Shown here piece after piece: positions 1 through 6,526 of a DNA stretch of 42,582 bases. The notes below the pieces were generated by a model. The model searched no databases. It saw nothing but the letters and a program-made list of their open reading frames with translations, and was not told the origin of the DNA. This stretch comes from a virus. Within the stretch, counting starts at the first letter, position 1; each line of letters begins with the position of its first letter. The position numbers and the translations under genes are program-made. The stretch is taken from IMG/VR virus record IMGVR_UViG_3300037246_000359, positions 1-42,582 of that record; one strand, given 5' to 3'.

Positions 1-1
1 C

Positions 2-61
2 AATGGCTGCGAGAACTGCATGGGTACGACTTTTACCCCGTGCCCGATGAGTGAGCTATGA
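2..61 (+). CDS. Cys-rich zinc-knuckle mini-protein, copy 1 (C-terminal end only)
   Basis: Only the last 19 codons are inside the window; the start lies to the left. The visible residues read CENCMGTTFTPCPMSEL at the end, a CxxCxGT(x4)CP motif like half of a DnaJ-type zinc finger. The same ending recurs in the next three genes (CEHCLGTNVEPCPMGEL in the next one), so this is the first visible member of a tandem family. Its stop codon overlaps the next start in an ATGA junction, which suggests translational coupling. Zinc binding is inferred from Cys spacing; the function is unknown. Confidence 0.6.
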   Translation, partial: NGCENCMGTTFTPCPMSEL

Positions 62-246
62 GCAGCAACCCGCTCTGGACTACTCTTGACTTCCCTCGCT
101 CGATCAGGCGCAGGGTGTTCTGTACTCGCTGTACAACCACAGGGAAGAATTACTCTATGAAGATAAACACAAAGAAGTCTATAAGTCAGAACTGTGAGCA
201 CTGCCTGGGCACCAACGTAGAGCCTTGTCCCATGGGTGAACTATGA
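58..246 (+). CDS. Cys-rich zinc-knuckle mini-protein, copy 2
   Basis: This is a 62-residue protein of unknown function. It has an N-proximal CTRC pair near residue 22, a basic Lys/Ser-rich linker, and a C-terminal CEHCLGTNVEPCP block ending in GEL. The two Cys pairs could form one zinc site, like a minimal DnaJ-type finger. The C-terminal block matches copy 1 almost residue for residue. It starts in an ATGA overlap with copy 1 and ends in an ATGA overlap with copy 3. No strong Shine-Dalgarno sequence precedes the start, so coupled re-initiation is likely. A role as adaptor or host-takeover protein is possible but unsupported. Confidence 0.6.
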   Translation: MSSNPLWTTLDFPRSIRRRVFCTRCTTTGKNYSMKINTKKSISQNCEHCLGTNVEPCPMGEL

Positions 247-443
247 AGACCTTTACTGGACACACTCATAATCCCCGGATGATGGAGAAGACATACGCAA
301 TCGGAAGCTCAACCCAAATGCACTACAACACCCACCAAATACCGAGGGATGCGATCTGCAAGAAATGTCGAGGGTGGCATCAGATGTGCGCCCGTTGCCA
401 TGATACGAGGCTGACTGAATGCCCGTACAGGGAGTTCAAATGA
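243..443 (+). CDS. Cys-rich mini-protein, copy 3, with a detached GHTH metallophosphoesterase end
   Basis: This 66-residue protein has two parts. Residues 4-24 contain TGHTH, then YAIGSST eight residues further on. The same arrangement with the same spacing (TGHTH, P, YAVGTST) forms the C-terminal metal-binding segment of the large metallophosphoesterase encoded at 13313-14848. Residues 39-63 (CKKC, then CARCHDTRLTECP) match the family signature of copies 1, 2 and 4. The protein therefore looks like a fusion of a phosphoesterase end fragment to the mini-protein family. Alone, the fragment lacks the DxH, HDxxD and NHHD motifs and cannot be a complete enzyme. The gene sits between two ATGA junctions. 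Confidence 0.62.
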   Translation: MKTFTGHTHNPRMMEKTYAIGSSTQMHYNTHQIPRDAICKKCRGWHQMCARCHDTRLTECPYREFK

Positions 444-577
444 TAGGCACAGACTGGTCAGTGATATGCGCCGACTGTAATGGCTCTGGCCTCCAGCTAG
501 GCCCTGTCGCCGACACGGAGTGTCACAACTGCCACCGCACCGGCTTGACCCCTTGTCCTCCTGTGGAGATCCAATGA
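440..577 (+). CDS. Cys-rich zinc-knuckle mini-protein, copy 4
   Basis: This 45-residue protein starts at the ATG overlapping the stop of copy 3 and ends in an ATGA overlap with the primase start. It carries CADCNGSG near residue 10 and CHNCHRTGLTPCP near residue 28, ending EIQ. CxxCxGxG followed by a second CxxC is the classic DnaJ-type zinc-finger half-site, and this is the copy that resembles it most. The spacing and ending match the other members of the array. The function is unknown. The overlap with the primase gene suggests the array is co-translated with replication genes. Confidence 0.6.
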   Translation: MIGTDWSVICADCNGSGLQLGPVADTECHNCHRTGLTPCPPVEIQ

Positions 578-1524
578 TCAAGTATAGTGCAGGCGCAACT
601 CTTGACTGGTTCCACCGATCCCTCGGGGTCAATAACCAGCCTCACGAGGATGAAGTTCAAACTAACTGTCCCATGTGTGGGAGCAAGAAGCTCTACTTCA
701 ACGTGCGGAAGGGTGTGGGCGTATGCCATAGCGCATCCTGTGAGTGGCATGAGAAAGTGTTTCTCAAGGATCTCATCGAGCTAGTTGGGTTCGCTCCCGA
801 TCAAGGCGGTGAGTGGGAGGCCCCTGAGGTACGCGGTGAGGTACGACCCGAGAAACTACCGGGCAGGCCGCTGCTGTGGAATACGTTCGCTGGGCCGATG
901 ACCTACCACATAGAGGGGCTGAACTACCTGCGAAGCCGGGGTATTACCTGTGATGAGGAGAGAATCTATGTTCCGATTCGAGACGTTAGCGGTGTTTTGG
1001 TTAATTACAATAGCCGTGTTCTTCCTGGCTTTGAATACTTTGACGCTACACCAAAGTATCTCTACTACCCCGGAGCAAAGACCGGCAATTATATCCTTGG
1101 ATGGCAAGAGTCCCGCGACTGGGAAGATCTTGCTCTGGTTGAAAACACCTTCGTCTCCCTTGCTTATCGAAATCGAATGCACTGTTCAACCACATTCGGA
1201 TCGAACATTTCTAATGTGCAAGCAGACCTCATCGCCGAATCAGGAATCCGACGAGTCTCAATTCTCTGGGATGAGAACGCTGAGATGGGAGCTGACCGAG
1301 CACTCAAGAAGCTGACCGAGCGTGGCGTCAAGTGTGCCTACTGGTGCATCCTCGGCCAGCCTGATGACTACCCTACTGACTGGGTAGCTGAGAAGCTGGA
1401 AGAGGTGAAGATGGTCGCGGACGATGGAGACTACTACCTTGACCTGAGGAGTGAGTGCCAGACTATGCGCGATTGCTGTGAACTGAAGAATGATATTGCC
1501 AAGAACCCGCCGGAAACGGTATAA
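574..1524 (+). CDS. DNA primase (DnaG-like, zinc finger plus TOPRIM)
   Basis: This 316-residue protein makes RNA primers for lagging-strand synthesis. The N-terminus has a CHC2-type zinc-binding element: CPMC near residue 30, then a beta hairpin and GVCHSASC near residue 50. The second half has TOPRIM-like features: a glutamate strand (ALVENTF, in place of the usual VEG.fD) and a later acidic strand (VSILWDENAEMGADRA, like the LDxDxAG block). No RecA-type helicase domain follows, so it is a stand-alone primase. The ATG at 574 is chosen over an in-frame start 54 nt upstream because a GGAG lies at 565-568 and the upstream part overlaps mini-protein copy 4. The usual VEG glycine is changed to Asn, a divergence worth noting. 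Confidence 0.75.
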   Translation: MIKYSAGATLDWFHRSLGVNNQPHEDEVQTNCPMCGSKKLYFNVRKGVGVCHSASCEWHEKVFLKDLIELVGFAPDQGGEWEAPEVRGEVRPEKLPGRPLLWNTFAGPMTYHIEGLNYLRSRGITCDEERIYVPIRDVSGVLVNYNSRVLPGFEYFDATPKYLYYPGAKTGNYILGWQESRDWEDLALVENTFVSLAYRNRMHCSTTFGSNISNVQADLIAESGIRRVSILWDENAEMGADRALKKLTERGVKCAYWCILGQPDDYPTDWVAEKLEEVKMVADDGDYYLDLRSECQTMRDCCELKNDIAKNPPETV

Positions 1525-1535
1525 TTAGGAAGAGG
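1516..1535 (+). promoter_or_regulatory. Phage promoter motif, copy A
   Basis: The sequence ACGGTATAATTAGGAAGAGG lies just upstream of the gene at 1547 and is identical to the copy at 19991. It contains TATAAT (1520-1525). A TTGCCA at 1496-1501, 18 nt upstream, matches the sigma70 -35 consensus at 5 of 6 positions. Conservation continues past the -10 into TAGGAAGAGG, which also resembles the start region of T7-type promoters. It may serve host RNA polymerase or a phage polymerase. Confidence 0.7.
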
Positions 1536-1546
1536 AGGATCACACT

Positions 1547-1747
1547 ATGCTTCAATCTGATAACGCGAGAGACGGTGCCGTCAACCAGCCCGGAACCACG
1601 GACCCGATTCTTACGGCAATCCCCACGGAGACTGACTTCTACAAGGCGATCGTGAGCGGGGTTAACGCCATGGTGAGCATTGCCGCCTCCCTCTCGATCA
1701 TGGCTGAGAATTCCGGCGAGACGAAGACCGGCATTGTAACGCGATGA
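1547..1747 (+). CDS. Small phage protein of unknown function downstream of promoter A
   Basis: This 66-residue protein was not recognised. The first 25 residues are polar and probably disordered (Asp, Asn, Thr, Pro). Residues 30-55 form a mildly hydrophobic, Ala/Ser/Met-rich helix (AMVSIAASLSIMAE) that could be amphipathic or membrane-associating. A strong GGAGG ribosome-binding site sits at 1534-1538, inside the 3' part of the promoter motif. The stop codon overlaps the ATG of the next gene (ATGA), so the two are probably translated together. It is the first gene of the transcript from promoter A. Confidence 0.55.
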   Translation: MLQSDNARDGAVNQPGTTDPILTAIPTETDFYKAIVSGVNAMVSIAASLSIMAENSGETKTGIVTR

Positions 1748-2280
1748 GCGAGGTCTACCTGATGGCTTCTCTGCGAAATGAGAAGACCCCCGCAGTAGCG
1801 AACAAGATCGAAGTTATGACTGGCATCACAGTGTTTGATAGCTGGTTCAGCCCCGGTCCTGAGGCCGACGACTTCTGGCGCAACTACGAGAAGGCTCGTG
1901 GTCGCAGCTATGAGCAGGCGCTGGATGGGTATGCGGCGACTCACATCTATGAGTTCGACAAGTACCACATCGACCGCTGTGACATTGGAGTCCTCCTCCA
2001 ACCCGCCGGTAAGTCCTGCCACCTTGAGCTTGGCTATATGCTGGGTCAGGGTAAGCTGGGCTACATTGTGTTCGAAGAGGAGCCTGAGCGCTGGGACGTA
2101 ATGTACCAGTTTGCCACTGGGATCTTCTTCAGCCTAGATGAGCTGGTTAAGGAGCTGAATGAGACGAAGATCATCGCTCCGCCGCCGCCTATCGTAAATA
2201 TCGGCTGTCCGTGCAAGTGCTCAGATCACATAGAATGCCCTCACTGTTGTCCGCTTGCAGGGAGACTGACTAATGGCTGA
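1744..2280 (+). CDS. Nucleoside 2-deoxyribosyltransferase-like protein with C-terminal Cys cluster
   Basis: This 178-residue protein has the signature of the nucleoside 2-deoxyribosyltransferase-like fold, whose members cleave or transfer the deoxyribosyl group of nucleosides. The N-terminus reads VYLMASLRNE, a middle FDSWF segment follows, then DRCDIGVLL, and HLELGY with Glu95 in the position of the catalytic nucleophile (family motif ELGY). It could act in nucleotide salvage or host-DNA nucleotide recycling, alongside the deaminase, NrdJ and ThyX nearby. Residues 155-169 add six cysteines (CPCKC then CPHCC), a probable zinc site that is not part of the usual domain. The assignment is by motif only, so the substrate is unknown. 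Confidence 0.6.
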   Translation: MSEVYLMASLRNEKTPAVANKIEVMTGITVFDSWFSPGPEADDFWRNYEKARGRSYEQALDGYAATHIYEFDKYHIDRCDIGVLLQPAGKSCHLELGYMLGQGKLGYIVFEEEPERWDVMYQFATGIFFSLDELVKELNETKIIAPPPPIVNIGCPCKCSDHIECPHCCPLAGRLTNG

Positions 2281-2473
2281 CATGAAACATTCTAACAAGC
2301 TCCGGATGATAATGCAGGCTCATCAGGCTCGCCGTATGATGGACGAGCCTGAGCCCGTGGACAAGGGTGAGCGTCTAGCCAAGATCGTCGTGGGCCTAGC
2401 CTGTGTGCTGATCCTTGGGGGCAGCGCCGTCATGATCTATGTACTATCCATAAACCCGCTGATGGTGAAGTAA
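2273..2473 (+). CDS. Small single-pass membrane protein
   Basis: This 66-residue protein has a basic, Met/Gln/Arg-rich N-terminal half (residues 1-38) and one strongly hydrophobic helix at about residues 39-59 (KIVVGLACVLILGG...IYVL), with a short tail. The positive-inside rule predicts the N-terminus in the cytoplasm. A GGAG at 2261-2264 supports the start at 2273, which overlaps the previous gene by 8 nt. Phage inner-membrane proteins of this size include host-takeover, superinfection-exclusion and lysis accessory proteins, and nothing here distinguishes these. Confidence 0.55.
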   Translation: MADMKHSNKLRMIMQAHQARRMMDEPEPVDKGERLAKIVVGLACVLILGGSAVMIYVLSINPLMVK

Positions 2474-2475
2474 CC

Positions 2476-2682
2476 ATGCCTAACTACGACTACGAATGCA
2501 CTGAGTGTGGCCGGGAGATTGAGATCTCTCACCCCATCACGGAAGCCGAGCGCGAGCACGAGAAGCACATCAAGAAGGGTGGCAACGGTGAGCCTTGCGA
2601 GGGTAAGCTGAAGCGCAACATCAGTAAGGGTGGCACGTTCGCCCTCAGTGGCTCTGGCTGGACTCCCAAGAACTATGCCTGA
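2476..2682 (+). CDS. FmdB-like zinc-ribbon protein
   Basis: This 68-residue protein begins MPNYDYECTECGREIEI, the typical start of FmdB-type zinc ribbons (MPxYxYxCxxCG). A second Cys near residue 41 (EPCEGKLKR) replaces the usual CxxC second half, so the zinc site may be incomplete or completed by a His (His20, or one of the two near residue 30). The rest is charged and ends with a Gly/Ser-rich tail. Such proteins occur in bacteria and phages with no settled function. The stop codon overlaps the start of the DNA polymerase gene by 8 nt, suggesting coupled translation. Confidence 0.6.
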   Translation: MPNYDYECTECGREIEISHPITEAEREHEKHIKKGGNGEPCEGKLKRNISKGGTFALSGSGWTPKNYA

Positions 2683-5401
2683 TTCCCCTCTCATTCCCGT
2701 CGTGGACATGAGCACGCTGAGTTGTCGTGAAGGCAACTTCAAGTGCCCCTTGGGCGCTATGGGCTGCTCCTCACCTCAGATAAGCGGGCTGCCCGCTTCT
2801 GTTGTGGCGGAGAGCCACGAGGATGAGCGGAAGTCCGACCGACAAGTGCCCGCGCTTGGCCCCGGTCAGTACGACCTGATGATCATTGGCGACCAGCCGG
2901 GCCTTGACGACGACAAGATGGATGCTGTTTGGATCGACACCGCAGGCCATACCGTTATCGACTTCCTGAACCGAGCCAAGATCGACCTTGAGCGGGTGTG
3001 GCTGACCAAGATCACTAAGTGCCGCCCTGCTGTACGTGGCCGTAAGCCCACCGTGGGTGAGATCGGGAAGTGCCGGGACGAGCATCTTCGCAAGGAGATC
3101 GAGCTTATCATGCCCCAGGTGGTCATGGTGGTAGGTGCCCCTGCCCTGCGTGCGTTCAACCTGTTGGGGCATGGCTCCCTCAACGCCATCCACGGACGTG
3201 TGTTCGAAGCCCAGTTCGCCGACTGGGACGATGGCCCTGAGTTCAAGGTCATCCCCTCTGTCTCTCCCGGTACCTTCTACTACCGGCCTGACCCCAAGTT
3301 CCGTAACCGCGTGGGCAACGACTATGTTGTCGCCCGGGACCTGATCGCGGGTAAGGAGCCCTCCCCCCACTTCTATCCTGACCACCACGTCATCGACACG
3401 GCTGAGAAGCTGGAGTGGCTCAAGGGAGAGATACTCAGTTCAACTCTACTGGGCTGGGATACTGAGTCCTGTGGGCTGGGCTTCCGCAAGTCCCCTGTCA
3501 TCTCCTACCAGTTTGCTTGGGGTTGGAACCCGGACCAGTGTGCCGTCCTCCCCATCATGGAGCATGACCCCGATGCCCCTGAGGAGCAGCAGTTCCACCT
3601 CAAGGAGTCCTTTGGCTCCCTGAACGATGATCTGGTGACTCAGTTCATGCGGGACGTGTTCCTCACCCCCCATATCTCCAAGGCCGCGCACAACCACAAG
3701 TACGACGTTAACATCCTGCGGTGGGGCTACGGTATCGAGATTGAAGGGTTCCTCTACGATACGTGGACGATGAAGCACCAGCAGGATGAGAACCCGCCGT
3801 CTGATCTGGAGTTCCTCTGTGACCTTGAGTTTGCTTGGGGTGACTATGGGGCCGAGAAGCGTAAGATCACTGGCTCTGGTAAGAAGCTCAAGAACACCTA
3901 CGACAAGGTGCCGAACGACATCCTCTACCCCTATGGCGCTACAGATGCTCTGGGAACCTACAGGCTGGCGTGCCTCCACGTCCAACGACTCAAGGCCAAG
4001 CCTAACCTCTGGAAGTTCCACATCGAGGAGTCTGAGCCCCTTCAGCGCAGCCTCGCACGGGCTGAGTTCCGGGGTGCTTGCGTGCATTCTAAGGCGCTTG
4101 AGATCCTTGGCGACCAGTTCGAAGCTGAGCAGAAGAAGCTGCTAACCCACCTTCGCGGTACCATCTCCAAGCCCGACTTCAACCCCGGCTCCAACCCTCA
4201 GGTGCTTGAGGCGTTCCTCGCTATGGGCGTCTCCTCACTTGATCTGGAGGAGCGCAAGGCCGCGTCAGGTTACACGACCAACAAGCAGAAGCTCCTTGAC
4301 ATAGTTGAATCAGGTAAACAGCCCCAGGCCAAGTTCGCACAGGATCTAATGACCTACCGCAACAAGACTAAGATGGTCAGCACCTACATTGAGAACTGCC
4401 GCAACGACCTCGATAAAGACGGGCGGGTTCGGTACTCATGGGTGATCGCTGGTCCCGTAACTGGGCGTCTGTCTTGCAGGTTCTTCCATCAGATCCCCAA
4501 GATTGATGAGCGCATCGTCATGTACGGACCTAAGGACAAGGACGGCAAGGCCGCCTACGTTCCCTTCGCCCAGCGACTTAAGGATGAGAAGTTGGTCATG
4601 CGAGATATGTTCCTCGCGCCTGAAGGATCCAAGTACGTCTATGGTGACTACTCGCAGGTTGAACTGCGGATCCTTGCCATCCTAGCTAACGACATCGAGA
4701 TGCTCAAGATCATGGCTGATCCGAATGGAGACCTCCATGCGGTAACCGCATTCGAGTTCCTCAAGACTGTCTACCCGGACCTCACCGAAGCTCTGGTCAG
4801 TAAGTTCAATCGTACTGAAGTGGGCAAGCGAGTCAACTTCGGTCTGGCTTACGGGTCGGAAGGACACGCACTGGTCAAAACAGGTAAGTGGCAGGATGCC
4901 GCTGGAAACGAGCGTGCCTTCACTTGGGCCATGCTGGAGTCGGGCATGGCCGCGTGGAAGGGCCGCTTTACTGGCGTAGGTGACTTTATCGACACCACCC
5001 CGGATCTGGTGCGTAACTGCGGTGGCACGGCAACGAACGTGTTCGGCCGTGAGCGTCACTTCGGTACCGTGCTGACCTCGGCTAACGACTACGAGCGTGC
5101 GGCTGCTGAGCGCGAAGCAGTCAACTTCTTCATTCAGTCTGTGGCTGCGTCCATCACCAACCGGACGATCATTGCCATCGACAAGATGCTGGCTGACAAC
5201 GGTATTGGTGAGGACACCGTGTGCCTCGTCAACACCGTCCATGACTCCGTGGCCTACGAGGTTAAGGATACTCACGTTGACTGGTTCCTGAAGGCTATGG
5301 CTATTGTGTCCGAGGCCCCGTTCCAAGAGCTGGGCGGGGCTACCTTTAAGATCGACTGTGGCGTCGGCCAGAACTGGACCGATGCGGAGATGGCAGCATG
5401 A
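2675..5401 (+). CDS. Family A DNA polymerase with N-terminal uracil-DNA-glycosylase-like domain
   Basis: This 908-residue replicative polymerase has three parts. Residues 55-225 resemble type 4 (Fe-S) uracil-DNA glycosylases: IIGDQPGLDDD at 70-80, KCRP with Cys116, Cys133 17 residues later, and Cys17, Cys24 and Cys31 as candidate further ligands. The third motif, normally HP, reads SVSPGTFYYRP at about 195-205, so the active-site His is replaced by Ser. Residues 255-430 are a proofreading exonuclease: Asp262/Glu264 (WDTES), HNHKYD with Asp344, and YGATD with Asp424. The polymerase domain has motif A DYSQVELR (658-665), motif B RTEVGKRVNFGLAYG (about 713-726) and motif C HDS (856-858). The start at 2675 overlaps the previous gene; the ATG at 2708 is the alternative. 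UDG-polymerase fusions are known in some phages (SPO1-type); glycosylase activity here is uncertain. Confidence 0.92.
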   Translation: MPDSPLIPVVDMSTLSCREGNFKCPLGAMGCSSPQISGLPASVVAESHEDERKSDRQVPALGPGQYDLMIIGDQPGLDDDKMDAVWIDTAGHTVIDFLNRAKIDLERVWLTKITKCRPAVRGRKPTVGEIGKCRDEHLRKEIELIMPQVVMVVGAPALRAFNLLGHGSLNAIHGRVFEAQFADWDDGPEFKVIPSVSPGTFYYRPDPKFRNRVGNDYVVARDLIAGKEPSPHFYPDHHVIDTAEKLEWLKGEILSSTLLGWDTESCGLGFRKSPVISYQFAWGWNPDQCAVLPIMEHDPDAPEEQQFHLKESFGSLNDDLVTQFMRDVFLTPHISKAAHNHKYDVNILRWGYGIEIEGFLYDTWTMKHQQDENPPSDLEFLCDLEFAWGDYGAEKRKITGSGKKLKNTYDKVPNDILYPYGATDALGTYRLACLHVQRLKAKPNLWKFHIEESEPLQRSLARAEFRGACVHSKALEILGDQFEAEQKKLLTHLRGTISKPDFNPGSNPQVLEAFLAMGVSSLDLEERKAASGYTTNKQKLLDIVESGKQPQAKFAQDLMTYRNKTKMVSTYIENCRNDLDKDGRVRYSWVIAGPVTGRLSCRFFHQIPKIDERIVMYGPKDKDGKAAYVPFAQRLKDEKLVMRDMFLAPEGSKYVYGDYSQVELRILAILANDIEMLKIMADPNGDLHAVTAFEFLKTVYPDLTEALVSKFNRTEVGKRVNFGLAYGSEGHALVKTGKWQDAAGNERAFTWAMLESGMAAWKGRFTGVGDFIDTTPDLVRNCGGTATNVFGRERHFGTVLTSANDYERAAAEREAVNFFIQSVAASITNRTIIAIDKMLADNGIGEDTVCLVNTVHDSVAYEVKDTHVDWFLKAMAIVSEAPFQELGGATFKIDCGVGQNWTDAEMAA

Positions 5402-5431
5402 AACCGATATTTCCTCTGGGGAGAATTAAAG

Positions 5432-5965
5432 ATGGACAAGTGGGATGTACGATTTATGACTCTAGCCCGTCACGTTGCGATGTGGTCGAAAGACCCGTCA
5501 ACGAAGTGCGGAGCAGTTATCGTGGACGACTTGCGAAGAGTTGTAAGCATGGGCTTCAACGGATTCGCAAGGGGTACCGACGATTCAGAGGAATTCTACA
5601 CCGATCGTGAGTACAAGCTGGCTAACGTGATCCACTCTGAGGAGAACGCTATCCTGCTCGCTGGTGAGCCCGTGAGAGGGCATACGATCTACTGTTCAGG
5701 GATGATCTGCTCAGCCTGTTGTGCTAGGGCGATTCAATCCGGCATCTCAAAGGTAGTCGTCCCCACCGGTCGGGAGGACGCCTTCTGGTTTCGTGAGTGC
5801 TCTGACTGGAATGACTCGCACGACATGGCCGATCTACAGCTCAGAGCAGCTATGGTGAGCCTTCAGAGTATGGATTACACAGAGTTTGATGCACGAAAAC
5901 TGATGGGTCCGTTGCATCCGTATTGGAGCGGGCCGCCGCACGTCCACTTTCAGAAGGAGAACTAG
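5432..5965 (+). CDS. Deoxycytidylate (dCMP) deaminase
   Basis: This 177-residue zinc enzyme converts dCMP to dUMP, the substrate of thymidylate synthase (ThyX at 19059). The family start is clear: SKDPSTKCGAVIVD at 19-32. The zinc and catalytic motifs are HSEENA (His68, Glu70) and CSACCAR (Cys93, Cys96). It lacks an obvious SSSRN-like allosteric extension but has a C-terminal tail of about 50 residues rich in His, Pro and Trp. A GGGGAG at 5417-5422 supports the ATG at 5432. Pairing with NrdJ and ThyX suggests the phage makes its own dTTP from CDP/CTP-derived pools. The overlapping frame starting at 5398 is rejected. Confidence 0.9.
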   Translation: MDKWDVRFMTLARHVAMWSKDPSTKCGAVIVDDLRRVVSMGFNGFARGTDDSEEFYTDREYKLANVIHSEENAILLAGEPVRGHTIYCSGMICSACCARAIQSGISKVVVPTGREDAFWFRECSDWNDSHDMADLQLRAAMVSLQSMDYTEFDARKLMGPLHPYWSGPPHVHFQKEN

Positions 5966-6430
5966 ATGGAACCGATGTGGATTGAAAGACTAACTCAAGT
6001 AGACGGTCAGTGGGTATGGAAGGCTTTCGAAGAGAACTTCGATCTTCAGGCTGACTTTGCCATGTCTGAGACTGAACTGAACAGTGAGATCTGCCGTATG
6101 GGTCAGCTTCTCGTTCGGTACGGTAGTGTGGCCGGCGATCAGGACGCTAACCTCAAGCGCAAGGAGGAGCACGCTAAGCTGGTGCAGGCTCAGGTGGCTG
6201 GAGCCCTGCGCTCGCAGGCTGAGGCTTCCGGTACTAAGATGACCGAGAACAAGCTCATGGAGCAGGTTACAGCTCACCCTCTCTATCAGGAGGCGCTGAA
6301 CGAAATGCACATTCTACGCGCCGATGCCATCAAGGCTACGAACTGGTGGAAGTCCATTCTGAAAAAGGCTGACTTGCTTAACGCGCTGGCATACAGGCAG
6401 ACAGCCGAATTGAAAAGAATGCCCGGATAG
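5966..6430 (+). CDS. Helical protein, UvsY-like recombination mediator candidate
   Basis: This 154-residue protein starts immediately after the deaminase stop, preceded by AAGGAG. It is almost wholly alpha-helical and charged from residue 30 on. Its pattern (a helix with paired Lys/Glu, then KMTENKLMEQV, a short HPLYQEAL helix, and a final W..IL.KA..LNALAYRQ helix) is what small phage UvsY-type mediators look like. The position next to a gp32-like protein and upstream of a UvsX-like recombinase fits a loader that places UvsX on coated ssDNA. The identification rests on pattern and context, with no diagnostic catalytic motif. A structure-based comparison would decide it. Confidence 0.45.
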   Translation: MEPMWIERLTQVDGQWVWKAFEENFDLQADFAMSETELNSEICRMGQLLVRYGSVAGDQDANLKRKEEHAKLVQAQVAGALRSQAEASGTKMTENKLMEQVTAHPLYQEALNEMHILRADAIKATNWWKSILKKADLLNALAYRQTAELKRMPG

Positions 6431-6451
6431 CTGGCGCGAACATTGGAGGAA

Positions 6452-6471
6452 ATGGTATAATTAGGAAGAGG
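6452..6471 (+). promoter_or_regulatory. Phage promoter motif, copy B
   Basis: The sequence ATGGTATAATTAGGAAGAGG differs from copies A and C at one position (T for C). TATAAT is at 6456-6461. The -35 region is poor (TGGCGC, 3 of 6, at 18 nt spacing), so the conserved block itself probably carries the recognition. It is followed by a 55-nt leader to the ATG of the ssDNA-binding protein gene, so the GGAAGAGG part cannot be a ribosome-binding site here. Confidence 0.68.
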
Positions 6472-6526
6472 GCAAGCAAGGCAGAATGCGCCATACGCCC
6501 TATAAATCAAATAAAGGATAAACAAA

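Noticed and set aside
5398-5610. Plus-strand frame of 70 residues overlapping the start of the dCMP deaminase gene
   Set aside because: It starts in an ATGA overlap with the polymerase stop, but from 5432 on it lies in a different frame from the deaminase and encodes an Arg/Ser-rich shadow sequence.
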